Source: Hymenolepis diminuta (lineage: Eukaryota; Platyhelminthes; Cestoda; Cyclophyllidea; Hymenolepididae). From it: a DNA stretch of 64,000 nt. The notes beneath the pieces were generated by a model that ran no database searches, was not told the origin of the DNA, and was given only the letters and a program-made list of their open reading frames with translations. The position numbers and the translations under genes are program-made. The stretch lies in the NCBI GenBank assembly GCA_900708905.1, contig CAADRB010000033.1:912296-976295 (forward strand), given 5' to 3'. This document shows positions 33,601-44,800 of this stretch, piece after piece; position 1 is the stretch's first letter, and each line of letters starts with the position of its first letter.

Positions 33601-35694
33601 TAAATAAAAATTCCGGAGTCATCCTTCCAGTTTTTCAGTTTGTATATATTAACGAATTTCTCCGCAGTTATAAATATAGGATAAGTACCACCACCTAAAA
33701 TTATAAATGAAGATTTTAGAACTTATTAACAAGTGGTTTTGAATTGATTTGATGAGTACGGGGTTAAGATTATGCAAATTAAGCCAGCATTCAGAATAAC
33801 TGGATTTAATTTAATGTCGTGAAAGTCTAATGAAAAAATTACTGCTTTTAGCCCGAGCCATATAGAAATTTTCCGATTTAAGAACCAATTTTTTAAATTT
33901 CATTTTCACCTCCGCTCAGTAAATATTTTATTGTATATTGTAGATTCTCTACTATAATTCTGTTGGTCAGTCATATCACAACAAAATTAGATCTAAAAAA
34001 TCGGCTCAAAGCCATACACATGTCTACACTATTAATATACTCCTAGTTAAGAACGTAGTAAAACAATCTTAAAACATCATTAGAAAACTATTTTACGTAT
34101 GTTTTACGTTTCTCTATTCGGATTGGTTGAAATCATCAAGGTCAAGTGCGTCAAAAAATTTGCTTACGTTAGGTAAAATAAACACATCTTTACACGTGAA
34201 CTGAATGGCTGTAGCACAACAGAATTATTGCCGTGGAAGGGATTAATGGGTGTTAGAACATTTGGAAAAAAACACGTGTACCACATGTGGTCAATTTTCA
34301 TTAAACCAATTAAAATAGGTGCTTGCTGAATAAATAAAAATAACCTTTTATCTCTATAGTTACTGCTCTAGAGTATTCTGAAAAGCATTGAGACAATCAA
34401 ATGCGCATTTTAAACTACTTCATTCTGAATTACCTTAAGATGATGTAGGTATTTTAGCAAAATGGAATAATTTAAGGATGCCTTTCCACACAATTAGTTT
34501 AATCAAATATCTGAAAGTGGACTAAATTAAAGTAGATTAGCCCGTGACGGAAAAACTAATAAATTGATTAAGGATGCAGACCAATCAGTTTAAGAGCACA
34601 AATAGGTCAGTCAATGATCATATACACTGTTGTATTGATAACCGATTCGAATTTCATACAGAGCTAACTTTTTATTGTTCTATTTCAAAAGACTATTAGA
34701 TTAGACATATTTCGTAACTGTAAATTATCTTAAACTCGGCAAATAATTTAGGCATAAAATCACAACCAAATCATTATTCCAGTTTGAAACTGGTTGAATG
34801 CCAAGACCTGGTTGAAGGTCATATGACAAATCATCTCGTGCCTAATGACCGACAGAAGCAAGTGCCAAACGACACGTGGTTTACTTGTGTGGAAAATTAT
34901 AAAACATTTTAACGTGCTCATCCTAGTATTTCATTTAGTCTCAATATATTAATCTTATCCTCATTTATTTATTTGGTGTTTGTCTCAGATATTTATGATT
35001 TTTCTTCAATTACGGTAGAGCTCCAACATTTTACCATAAATGTTCTCTCTAAAATACTTAAAGTCTTAGGAATTCTGCACTTTAAATATATAATTAGAAA
35101 AAGCTTCGTATGCTGTGCCTAAGCGTTTTCAAAATATTTGTCTAAAAGTAAAGCTTATCTCGTTTTAAATCTGGCTGATATATCTCTCTTGTACTTATTT
35201 TAATTTTGCATTCTAATCAGGTGAATTAATAAAAACAGACATTGCAAAAAATAGAATTTAACTAAAATATCTGCCTAAAATTTTATTCAGACGTGGCCGG
35301 TATATGAGGGAGTGATCGGCAAATCGTTATCGCTTCTTATTGGTAATCCTCCGGTTTATCTAAAAAGCACCTTGGTCTATTTAAAATCTAGCTAAAGTCT
35401 GCAGGAACTTTTGTCAACGGTTGTAAGAAAATATATTTTATTTTGAAATCATTGTGTTACTATCTAATTTTTTAATTTGCACCACACGACTATTTGTTGT
35501 AGAAAAATCGACAAGTTATCCACTTAAAATGTACTTGAAAAACAATTGTTTAAGCGCGGTAAGGAAAATAAACTTTATTTTATTCATTTAGGTGATTCAT
35601 AATTTCTAAAGTCACCACAACATCAGTGGTTAATTCTAATCAAAGATTCAGGCAATTTATCATCTATCGGCCATAGACATTTCAGTAAATATGA
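30616..35694. other. Gene-poor intergenic sequence
   Basis: About 5 kb. It holds an 11-base C run (30960-30970) and the second copy of a dispersed repeat (31583-31715). No reading frame was recognised. Purine-rich sequence around 33180-33260 is unexplained. Confidence 0.45.
31583..31715 (+). repeat. Dispersed repeat, copy B
   Basis: Partner of 13028-13160, sharing TCGGAATTTTTGCTTC at the left and GGGGATGACATTCTGATATA at the right. Confidence 0.45.
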
Positions 35695-35830
35695 TGTTGG
35701 ATAGAAATGAATAATTTTATCCAAATAAATTATTATTCATAACAATTACATATTTCTTAAAATGTACTAAATTGCAGGGTCGTTGCTGGGAGAATGTTAG
35801 AGTAAATCCTACCTTAAGATGGGGTTGGAT
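35695..35830 (+). repeat. LTR-like repeat, copy 2 (left of composite element)
   Basis: Begins TGTTGGATAGAAATGAATAA. Its later block (CTAAATTGCAGGGTCGTTGC followed by TAAATCCTACCTTAAG) aligns with CTAAATCGTAGGATCGATGC and TAAAGCCTATCATTAAGG at 38719-38870. The two copies flank an integrase remnant in direct orientation, as the LTRs of one old element would. Confidence 0.45.
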
Positions 35831-36044
35831 AAAAGGATTTACCGAAGATAATGTCCTTGACAATGCGGCCTGAAGTGGAAGGCTATTCCTATAGGCAGGG
35901 TGGGCAAGACAGGGTTGAGAACACCTTACGCACTTTTAGAAAAACAGAAAACGAAACTGTTTATGGTTGGAACTTACAATTTCTTGTAAGGAAACAAATA
36001 AACATAATGTTTATCTACGTTTTATTCTAAATGTCCTCTTTCGG

Positions 36045-37103
36045 CTTCTTTCGCCCACTCAATTCGAGTCCAAAACTTATTGCAAGCTTTCATCAGATCA
36101 CGAGTCTTCCATTGCTCGGATTATTGCTTCCATCAGAGAGGATTTGGTGTTATTGGGATGCTTATTAATTCCCTTTTCAACCACGCTCAGCCCTTCCCCG
36201 CCCTCCCCGCCCCACACGCAATAATTCAAAGGATTAAGGTCTGCTGAGTTAAGAGATAGTCATAGGTTTGGTGTGGTGCGATGATGGAAATTCTGGGCCA
36301 CACAATTCTGGCATTTCAGATCTTTATGGGATGGTGTCGAATCTTGTTGGAAGAGATAGAGGGGTCTTTCTCCATTGGCTATGCTGTCTATCCAAGGCAG
36401 CTTAACAACAATAGTTTGAAGAGTCTCCACATAGGCACCTACATCTGTATTGACTCTAAAGCCCTGTGGAAAAATTGGGGAGCTATGATGTGACCATCTC
36501 CCACTGCTAGCAACACCAAAAACTATATTTGTTGCTGGAAACTTCGTGCACATGCAAAAATTGGAACTTAAGTGAGGTCCGCCAGCATATAGCCACCTAT
36601 TACCTCTTCGATTGACTTTTTCATCGATGTGTTTTTCGTCAGAGAAAAATCAAAGACGATTCTCTTCTTCTGGATGCTTCAATCTGTTTAAGAATCCTAT
36701 TCCACGCATTCAGACATTTCCTTGAGTTGTTTTTGTCCATATAAACTGACCTCGCCTAAGAACGTGTGAGATTTGTATCCGAGGCCTTGATGAAGAACAT
36801 TCCTTATGTATTTTTGTTCCTTCAGACACTTGAAGATGTTTGGCAAGATGTCATGCTATGCCATGCATTCTTTTCACAAATTCAGATGTTCTGAGTGAGT
36901 GGTGAGCAGAGCATTGACAATGCTCCTTTTTCTTCCTCGTAACGGCCTATTCATCTCCACTGGTTTCATTCAGCAGCTCTTTTCCAACTTTGCAAACGAA
37001 AGATCTGGCGATTTTTGGAGATCTTGCAAATCCTGTTCCTCGCTTTTGTAGACACTACTCGAGCGCGTCTTTTCATTTCATTAATCATAGTAGTGTCTGC
37101 CAT
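36045..37103 (-). pseudogene. Mariner-family transposase, decayed
   Basis: Reading from an ATG at 37103 down to about 36045, length (about 350 codons) and order fit a mariner transposase, but stops and frameshifts break it into pieces. The best open stretch (about 36640-36260) shows FSDEKHIDEKVNRR with the first catalytic Asp, TKFPATNIVFGV, then PLYLFQQDSTPSHKDL with the second. The third is in NSADLNPLNY just beyond a frame break near 36250. The element would cut and paste itself through a DDxD nuclease; this copy cannot. It sits between the two LTR-like repeats, so it probably inserted into an older retroelement. No terminal inverted repeats were identified. Confidence 0.75.
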
Positions 37104-37778
37104 GAGATCTTCTGATATAAAAATATACTAATTATTATCGAGTTATTTTAAATTACAAAATTATAAATGTCCTCAGATGTCCTACGCACCGTCAGCATGC
37201 TACATTGTCATTGGCCCATCTAATCGTTTGTATTGTGTGAATGGGTGCTTTGAATAACGGAGCCCTCCTATTGGTCGACGTGGTCTCCAGCTTAGCCAAG
37301 TCTCGGCCTAGGTATCTTCATTTTATACTACCATTAGGGGAATTATATATTACCATAGAGTTTTGGATATTGTGGATTATTGTAGGAAGCTAAGCAGGCT
37401 ATAACAAGTGGAGAGCACATATAATCTACCATCTCTGACGATTTTACGATGTCGAAAACAAAAAAGTATTAGGTTTCTCAAGAAAGAGTAGCTATTCAAC
37501 TTTTTACAAAACGTTTGAGAGCTTATCTGTAGAAATAAAGGTTCCTCCCGCAAAAACTGAGGTTAAAATATCTCTTGATGTTTTTAACACATCCACTATT
37601 AATGTTCCTCTAAATTCTTCTAAAATTTCTATTCAATTTTCAGTTTTACCTGTCTTTTCTACGGCGCTTCCTAATGCAACTCCAGTTCAGGTAGATAATG
37701 TTAATATGAAGTTGCACCTATCCGTTTGAGAAGGTGCAGAATTAACGAATCTCCAGCAGTCTATGAAATTTCTCATGG

Positions 37779-38097
37779 TCAAAGTCGTTCCAGCACGACC
37801 TGTGCCCAAGCAACAATCAATGCAGGCATCCTGTCTGCTTGATCACCAGATAAATCAAATATGCCATCTAAAGGGACAGAAAAGGATTTTTATCCATTTA
37901 CCTTCTCCAGAACTCATGATTCGTCCATCAAGATCAAATTCCCAAATATCCTTGTTTGTGTAATCCAGCTCGTTTTCTATCCCTAGTGATCGATACTGGC
38001 GGATGATTAATGAAAGCAACCTGGAGAAATCGGTCTTGCAAAAACCTATTTCTCTTGGAAATGGAACAGTGTCAAAAATGGTTTGCACAAAATGCAT
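37779..38097 (-). CDS. Unrecognised two-exon reading frame, antisense to retroelement remnant
   Basis: Exons 38097-37902 and 37867-37779, joined over a 34-nt GT-AG intron with a pyrimidine-rich end (TTTTCTGTCCCTTTAG), give 94 residues from ATG to TGA in matching phase. The part after about residue 22 looks like genuine protein (SLIIRQYRSLGIENELDYTN, DIWEFDLDGRIMSSGED, DRMPALIVAWAQVVLERL). The first 25 codons overlap the integrase remnant on the other strand and are probably not original coding sequence. It may be a fragment of a host gene caught in the repeat, or the 3' end of a gene whose other exons are missing. No family was recognised. Confidence 0.35.
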
Positions 38098-38340
38098 ACG
38101 AGGACATCAGGACATTAAACGCACTCGGATTGACGTCCCTTGGTCTCACATTGATCTTGCCTTGCAGGACCAATCCTAGGGATCCCCTATTTAATCGTAA
38201 TTGATTCGTATTCAACCTGGCCTGAGGTTATACCCTTTAAGTCCGCAATAACCAATCAGGGCGTGCGAAGAGCTTTTTTGTCCAGAAATGTCACCCAGTT
38301 CTCTTCTACTAAGCATGAGAACTTCGTCGTGGTTTTAATG
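38025..38340 (+). pseudogene. Ty3/Gypsy-type integrase remnant
   Basis: In broken frames the + strand carries the end of an integrase zinc-binding region (CTKC) followed by RIDVPWSHIDLAL and YLIVIDSYSTWPEVIPFKSA, the hallmark start of the integrase catalytic core with its first Asp in IDS. NVTQFSSTKHENF follows, at the place of the second-Asp motif, where the canonical D-N-G has become a non-catalytic sequence. Several frameshifts and stops make it inactive. Reverse transcriptase and gag regions were not recognised, so the element is truncated as well as decayed. Confidence 0.65.
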
Positions 38341-38718
38341 TCTCCAATTCCCACTTCCTTCCTAATTTCATTCAGCTGGGTGAGCAGCATTTTGACAGTG
38401 TGAAATGATAACTTCTTGTGTCACTAGGGGAGGAGACAGTGGAAGAGAATATTAGTCCTTTACGCCTTAGGTACCGGCCGAAGCTTGCTGTTTGTGTCCA
38501 AATCTGGGTGCACCATCGCACAAATCTTCGCAGCTTTAATTTCTAAACCAAAACCGAGACCATTGAAGATCAACAAGGCCACATACGGCTTCCCGAAACT
38601 TAGGAGACCTAGCGTAATCATCGGCCGACTGGTACTCCAGACGCTTCAGAAGACTTCGGAAAAGAATCAAGAAGGATGGAAAGCTCAAAAATATGGATAA
38701 ATAACTTCCATCGGAAGG

Positions 38719-38870
38719 TGTTGAATTTTGATGAGTAATCTTTATTCAGTAAAAATTAATAATTTGTTGTTAATTATACATAAAAATTTGCATATTTGTT
38801 AAAATGTGCTAAATCGTAGGATCGATGCCTGGTGGAATTTTGGATTAAAGCCTATCATTAAGGCAATTAA
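38719..38870 (+). repeat. LTR-like repeat, copy 3 (right of composite element)
   Basis: Begins TGTTGAATTTTGATGAGTAA and continues with TTTATTCAG, ATTTGTTAAAATGTGCTAAA and GGATCGATGCCTGGTGGAAT, matching copies 1 and 2 block by block. It starts shortly after the integrase-bearing remnant and is the best candidate for its 3' LTR. Confidence 0.45.
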
Positions 38871-40689
38871 ACACTATAATAGAATTCTGAGTTTCATAGA
38901 CCATTGTGAGCAGTTAATTAGGTTGTAACACAAAGCAATGCCTTTTTTGCAGGCAATTTAGGCAAGCTACAAAGGCGGTATTACCTCAAATTTCATTGTT
39001 TGTTAATTTCAAAGGTTTTAATGAAGCCGATAAATTGTCAAGTATAATAATAAGAAATACACGACCGTAGTTTCAAATAATTAAGCTGGTTATTGTGGCT
39101 GTAAAACGACAAACTTATAATTTTAAAATAAAAAAACTTGTAGAAAATAAAAAAAATATGAGTACAAATATGATATAGCAAAAAATAAAGAGACTAAGAG
39201 ACATTAAGAGAAAGTCGCCACGATGAAATGCGATCGATAGATCGATTACTTCGCTCGATTCACACGTGTTTTCACATACATTGGCTCCTGAATTGACTCA
39301 GCAATTATGAAAAAAAAATAAATAACGGCAAACTCCGTTACTTTAAACACCTAATTTTTAATGCTAATTACGGTGGTTTCGTAAATATTATCTTAAGGTA
39401 TTGAAGAGGGTTTATTATCGCAATATCAAACATTGAAATCAAAAGCTAGTAGGGATATAAAAATGTGTCTGTGATGCCTTTAAAACACATGTAAGTGATA
39501 AAATATCCGTTAATGTTTGCTAGCGACCAAAAGACAGACACAGTATTGGGAATGCATACAGGAAACATAAACTTGCTTTCACTATTTTAAATTTATGCTG
39601 GCATATTAACTTGGAAGGTTGAATATTTTGGCGAATAAGATATTTAATGCCAGGGCTGTAATTTTTTATTGAATCAAAGGATTTTATGTTCAATGAAAGA
39701 TATGCTGTCTGCCACAAAATATAGTGAGACAAAAATTCCATTTTCATTTCTCGAACGAAGACTAATGCCACCTTAAAGTTTGGAACGGTGGGGCACTGAT
39801 TAGAACTCAGTTTAAATTAATATTCATCTTATTATTTAACGTGTTAACCAAAAAATCGGACAAATACGAATAATTTGTACAAAAGAGATGGAAAATACAT
39901 ATTTGTTGTTCTTAAATAAAAATACAATAATACTGGACTAATGGAACATGAATAAAATGAAATGTTTTTCATTAATCAAACACATTGAACTCATTATTAC
40001 TGTTGTCGTTATTGCCTATTATGGCATCACAAAATATTTTCCATTTAAACCGTGAGAGCATCTGAACAGTAAAATTGTCCAACGGGAGGCAAAGGCAAGG
40101 AGCTTAAAAGGAAATTGATAATACAGTCAGTATATTAGAAGAGTTACTTGATTTTTAGACTCCGATTGTAAATGTTAATTAATATGCAGTCCAGTCCTCT
40201 TTGTTCAAGTAGTTACGGCTTTGTTTCTTGAATTTTTGAGCGATTTAAAGATATCCTTATTCAGCTAGTTAATTTCGAATATCCTGCTATGCAATTTCAA
40301 AGTACTTTTTTCCATTAGACAAAATATTAGCAGAGTTGTATCAAATTACGTGAATTTAACATAACAGAGCGCGCTTCAAGATGATGAAGATCGTGACATC
40401 AATTCTGTTTTCGAATCTGAGACCTCATTCTCAAAGTTATTGCGGAACATATGATAATTAAATATTTAGTAATATTAGTATAGATAGTGTTTTAGCCCCA
40501 TAAATTAATGCAATCTCTAAATTTGCTTATTAAGACTAAGCATTACCATTCGTCTTCAAGTAATCTCTGTCAAGAGTGATATTCTAACAGGAAAAAGTTT
40601 TGGTATCTTCGTATTTTAAAGTATTTGGAGTACCAAAATGTAGAGCATTCAAAGTTAACTGAATTCGTTCAAGGTAAAATAAAAATACC
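38871..40689. other. Gene-poor intergenic sequence
   Basis: AT-rich; no gene, RNA or clear repeat seen. Confidence 0.45.
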
Positions 40690-40855
40690 CCTTCCAACAT
40701 TTATCTGGTGTAGAGAAGTAGCATCATCGATCCTCATTGGTGAGATACGCGAATTATGTTACCCCTTCTCTAGTCAGACTTAACCAGTCCGACTGGCCAT
40801 TCCACTCACTGGTGTGCATCGATGGACAACAAATTTATGGCGTATGGATTTTTTT
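40690..40855 (-). mobile_element. SINE-like element, copy 9
   Basis: On the - strand: TTGTCCATCGATGCACACCA, GTGAGTGGAATGGCCAGTC, GACTGGTTAAGTCTGAC and tail GGGTAACATAATTCGCGTATC, matching copies 1 and 7. The tRNA-like head is mostly lost. Confidence 0.6.
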
Positions 40856-41769
40856 CTCTCAAAGACTCTCTTTGAAACGAGGTTTAAATACACAACTACA
40901 ATACTGAAATTACAACTTGCTTGCGTCAAATACAAATAAAGTATTGGAGAAGTTCCCAGTTTTTATTTGCAAAAACAGTATTACAAAGGTTCCATTTAAA
41001 AAACCAGCACGTCAAGAAATTGAAGATGGCTTTTCGATGAAAGAATTGATTAGTTAGTTATTGTAGGATTTCTAGAATTCCAAAGCGTTTTAATAATTAA
41101 CGCTCTACCTAATTTAGTTAGCATAATTCTAACCTTTAATGACTTAATGGCTCTTTAACTATGAAAACGTGGTTAGATAATCTTAAAAATGTCGTTTGCA
41201 TTTAATGTAGTCTTTCAAACAAATAGGAAAGCAAAATTTAAGTACACTGTTGTAAAATGCATATAAATGCGAACCCGCCTATTTAAAACCCCCAATAACC
41301 TCCAAAGCTAAGCTCAATCAAAGCTTAACGTTATCCAGCAAACGTGGATTTTATGAACAATATCTAAACAAAATCGAAATCTTCACTTTCCTCTTTCCCT
41401 TTTCCAATGAACACAAGGCCCGGCACAAGTACTGCAAACAATATCCGATTAAATTTATTCCAATGGATGTAAAAATGTTTTATAGTGTTAATAAAATGCA
41501 GGAATGTTAAAAGATATAGTTAATTTAATCCTCATCCAAAATCAAGACCTTATTTGTTCTAGAGCCAGAGTGAAAGGAACGTTTTGAAATAGCCATAAAA
41601 TAGCGAACATGTATTATCAAATTAAAACAAAAACAGGCATATACACAAAGAAGAATGTCAGATTTCAATATCCTTTTTACGGAATACCCATAAAATGTAA
41701 TTTAAAATTTTTTAAAGATTTGTGAGCCCTAAATTTATACATAAGTTGATAATATCAAATCATGTTATG

Positions 41770-41815
41770 CATATACATATACACATATATATATGTATAT
41801 ATATATATACATACA
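41770..41815. repeat. TA/CATA microsatellite
   Basis: Imperfect run of TA dinucleotides mixed with ATAC and ATGT units, nearly self-complementary. Confidence 0.8.
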
Positions 41816-44800
41816 CTTTGACAGAGTCGTATCTCTTTTGATACAAGCTCAAGTATCTGATCATTCGAATGGGCAATGAATCTGAGGAATTTTGATTTAA
41901 AATATACATTTGAAATAAAAAGATTTAGGATACAGTGGAGTTAAGTTTTATTCCATCAACATGGTAAAATATCTAATCTCTCCCCCCCTTTTACCTCCCT
42001 TCTCTAAGTGGACAGGCCAAGATTTTCTGCCCCTTTCATTTTACTACTTTTTAGCACGTGCGTAGCATGATGCCATAGTCATGTGGATCTTCACAACTTC
42101 GGATAAACAAATATATACACACCTTAGCACGAGTGCGTTTCGTCACGCGTTCGGTAAAGCTTTGTCATAGCGTGGTTCTTTTTTGTGCTTCATCTCTCTC
42201 AATGACCGAAAAGAAATAACTACCGGGAACGGCATTCTCAGTAAACCCACATTATCTTGCGCTTTTTTCATTTCACATATGGCTAAGATACTGAATATAA
42301 TGAAAAGGAAATTCTACCTTAGACTACGTGAATGGATGAAGAGCCAAATTTATTTTTATGTACACGTCAGTAGTAGTATGCGGAATCCGTAGGCGGAGAG
42401 AAGGGTGTTTTTCTGGTGTGCGAAACTGTCCGATTAACCACTCCAAAGTAGATACGTTGATGTTAACTTGATTTAGTAGGTCAAAAATGCCATAATTTTG
42501 TGCTAGGTTATTTCCATTATACGACTAGAATTAATCTGAAAATTCATAACAAAATTTTTGAGTCATCTTGGATAAATAATTGACTAACTTCATTTAAATT
42601 ATTAGAATACAAAATGGCTCTCATCTCTGTCTGAAAAGTTGGATTGTGACCCATTTTTGGACATTTCGCTATTTGTTCATGATAGCACTACACTACATTT
42701 GGATACTCAACGTTTTTTTCATAAAAATGATATCAGGAAAGTGATGGGTTTTATATTTATTGTTACTTGATATTTCTGCATTTTTTAAAAACACATTTAA
42801 CTACTTCATTATGGCTGGTGACTTGGAAATCAGCTGATGCGATGGAAATTTTCAAGCCAAATTTGGCGCATGCGAAAAATTTGCAAAACACAAATTTTCA
42901 CTACTTTACGACTTGATCTATGCATTGAGATCTTCTCGGCACCTGACCGAGCGTTTGGGCAATCAGTTAATACAATTAATATTCATCGATTTAAATTTAT
43001 TGCTTGGAAAAGATCTCACAAGAACGCACAATAGCACATATCAAAACCACAATAACTAGTTTGATTTCCACTTCTTGATTATGAGAATAAACATATTTCA
43101 AAGATATTATCATCCGATCAATACACACTGCTCACTCCCTTCCCCTGACATTATTTACTTTAATTCGAATTTATTTGATATACAACGATAGAAATATGGT
43201 GTCTATTGCCCACTTAAGATGAAATGACACTACATTTCCCATTCTTGGACTAATTAATTCCAACTCTGATTTCGAAAATTTAACTTTTTGGGTAGATATA
43301 TGGGTCATAGAGTACATTTAACCTTCCAAAAGATTATTTCTATCAAACTCATAGTCAAACTAAAGTGAAAATGCTTCAATTTTTATTGTTTCTAATACCA
43401 TTAGTAAAATGTATTTGTCCATTATAAATCACGTCACGACGTCAGCTGATATGACGGCAGGTCCGATTTCAATTGCCTTTACTTTGTAATCATGTTCTGT
43501 TTTTGTTAAGTGTTCGATATTTTGACTAAATTCGACTGTTTTAAGTATTATTTTAATATTCAATTCACTTATGAAAATCATATTTATCGACTTGAAAAAT
43601 CTCAAATCGCAAATGAATTTGACTAAACCATATTAAATATGCTTTTATTACTGAGGAAATTTAAACTATTTAAAATATAATTTTATTATCGAAATTAAAT
43701 TTTATTTTATGGTTAGATTGCGAAATAAGCATTTAACTTTTATTAATTTTTCGATAAGGTTAAATCTGTTATGAGTTCATCCCTTTGGAATACACTGAAA
43801 TTTACCTTCAAAATCTTATTTTCTATTTACGCGTTTAGTTTAGTTTCGCCTCCAGCAAAGTTACTATTGCGGAATAAATATTAGTTTTACCTTGTATATT
43901 TAAAAAAACTATCCTAGGCTATAAATCCATTAAGGGTTTAAGAGTTCACTAGACGTTTTTGCCTTAAGTATAACTGTTTTCTGATGGGCAATATGAACTC
44001 GTGATGCTTAACCTAAAAGCGTAATAAATATACTATTTGACGATTTAATTTCCTCATCTAACGAAAGCTTAATGTTGAATTTAATCAGTTTTAATTCATT
44101 TCTAATTATATTAAACTCACTTAATACAAATATTAATGTCTCTTTTAATATTGGATCAGGGAAGTAAAAACGTATAATTTTGATGAAAGTATCAATTAAA
44201 TAACTTATCAATGACTTTTTTTTTGATGACCATTAAAAGTATCCATATTTATTAGACAAATCCTTTCCTCTAATTACTCATTTTTTGAAAGCATGAAGCG
44301 GTAACATATTATCTTATCTTAATTAGCATCGCTGTGGGAATTTTTCGCATTTTTATTATGGTTATTATTTTAAATAATCAGAAGCATTATGGTGTTTTTA
44401 GGAAGCCAGTGTCATGGTTAAATTATTAAAATTTTTATCTAGTAGAAGAAATAATGTGGCAGAAAGGGAGACATGGACCGTTTATTACTTGAAAAAAATG
44501 TACTGTATGTCAAGTGCACGTTGGTGGTACAACGAGATTGGCTGTCAGACAGTGCTGACTACCTTAAAGTTAGAATGGCTAAAAATAGATCCCACTATCT
44601 TTCTCGTTTATGCTACACTTTTGCAAATTAATTGTAAAAGGCAGTAAATATAAGCATCTCAATATTTTGATTATTTACTTAATATTGAGAGACATTTAAG
44701 TCACAGTAGCTGTAATTTTTAATATCTGTAAATGCAACACTGAAAAGGTAATTTTCAAAGTTTAAAGAGAAAAAAAATTCTGACATAAATTTCTCGTTTC

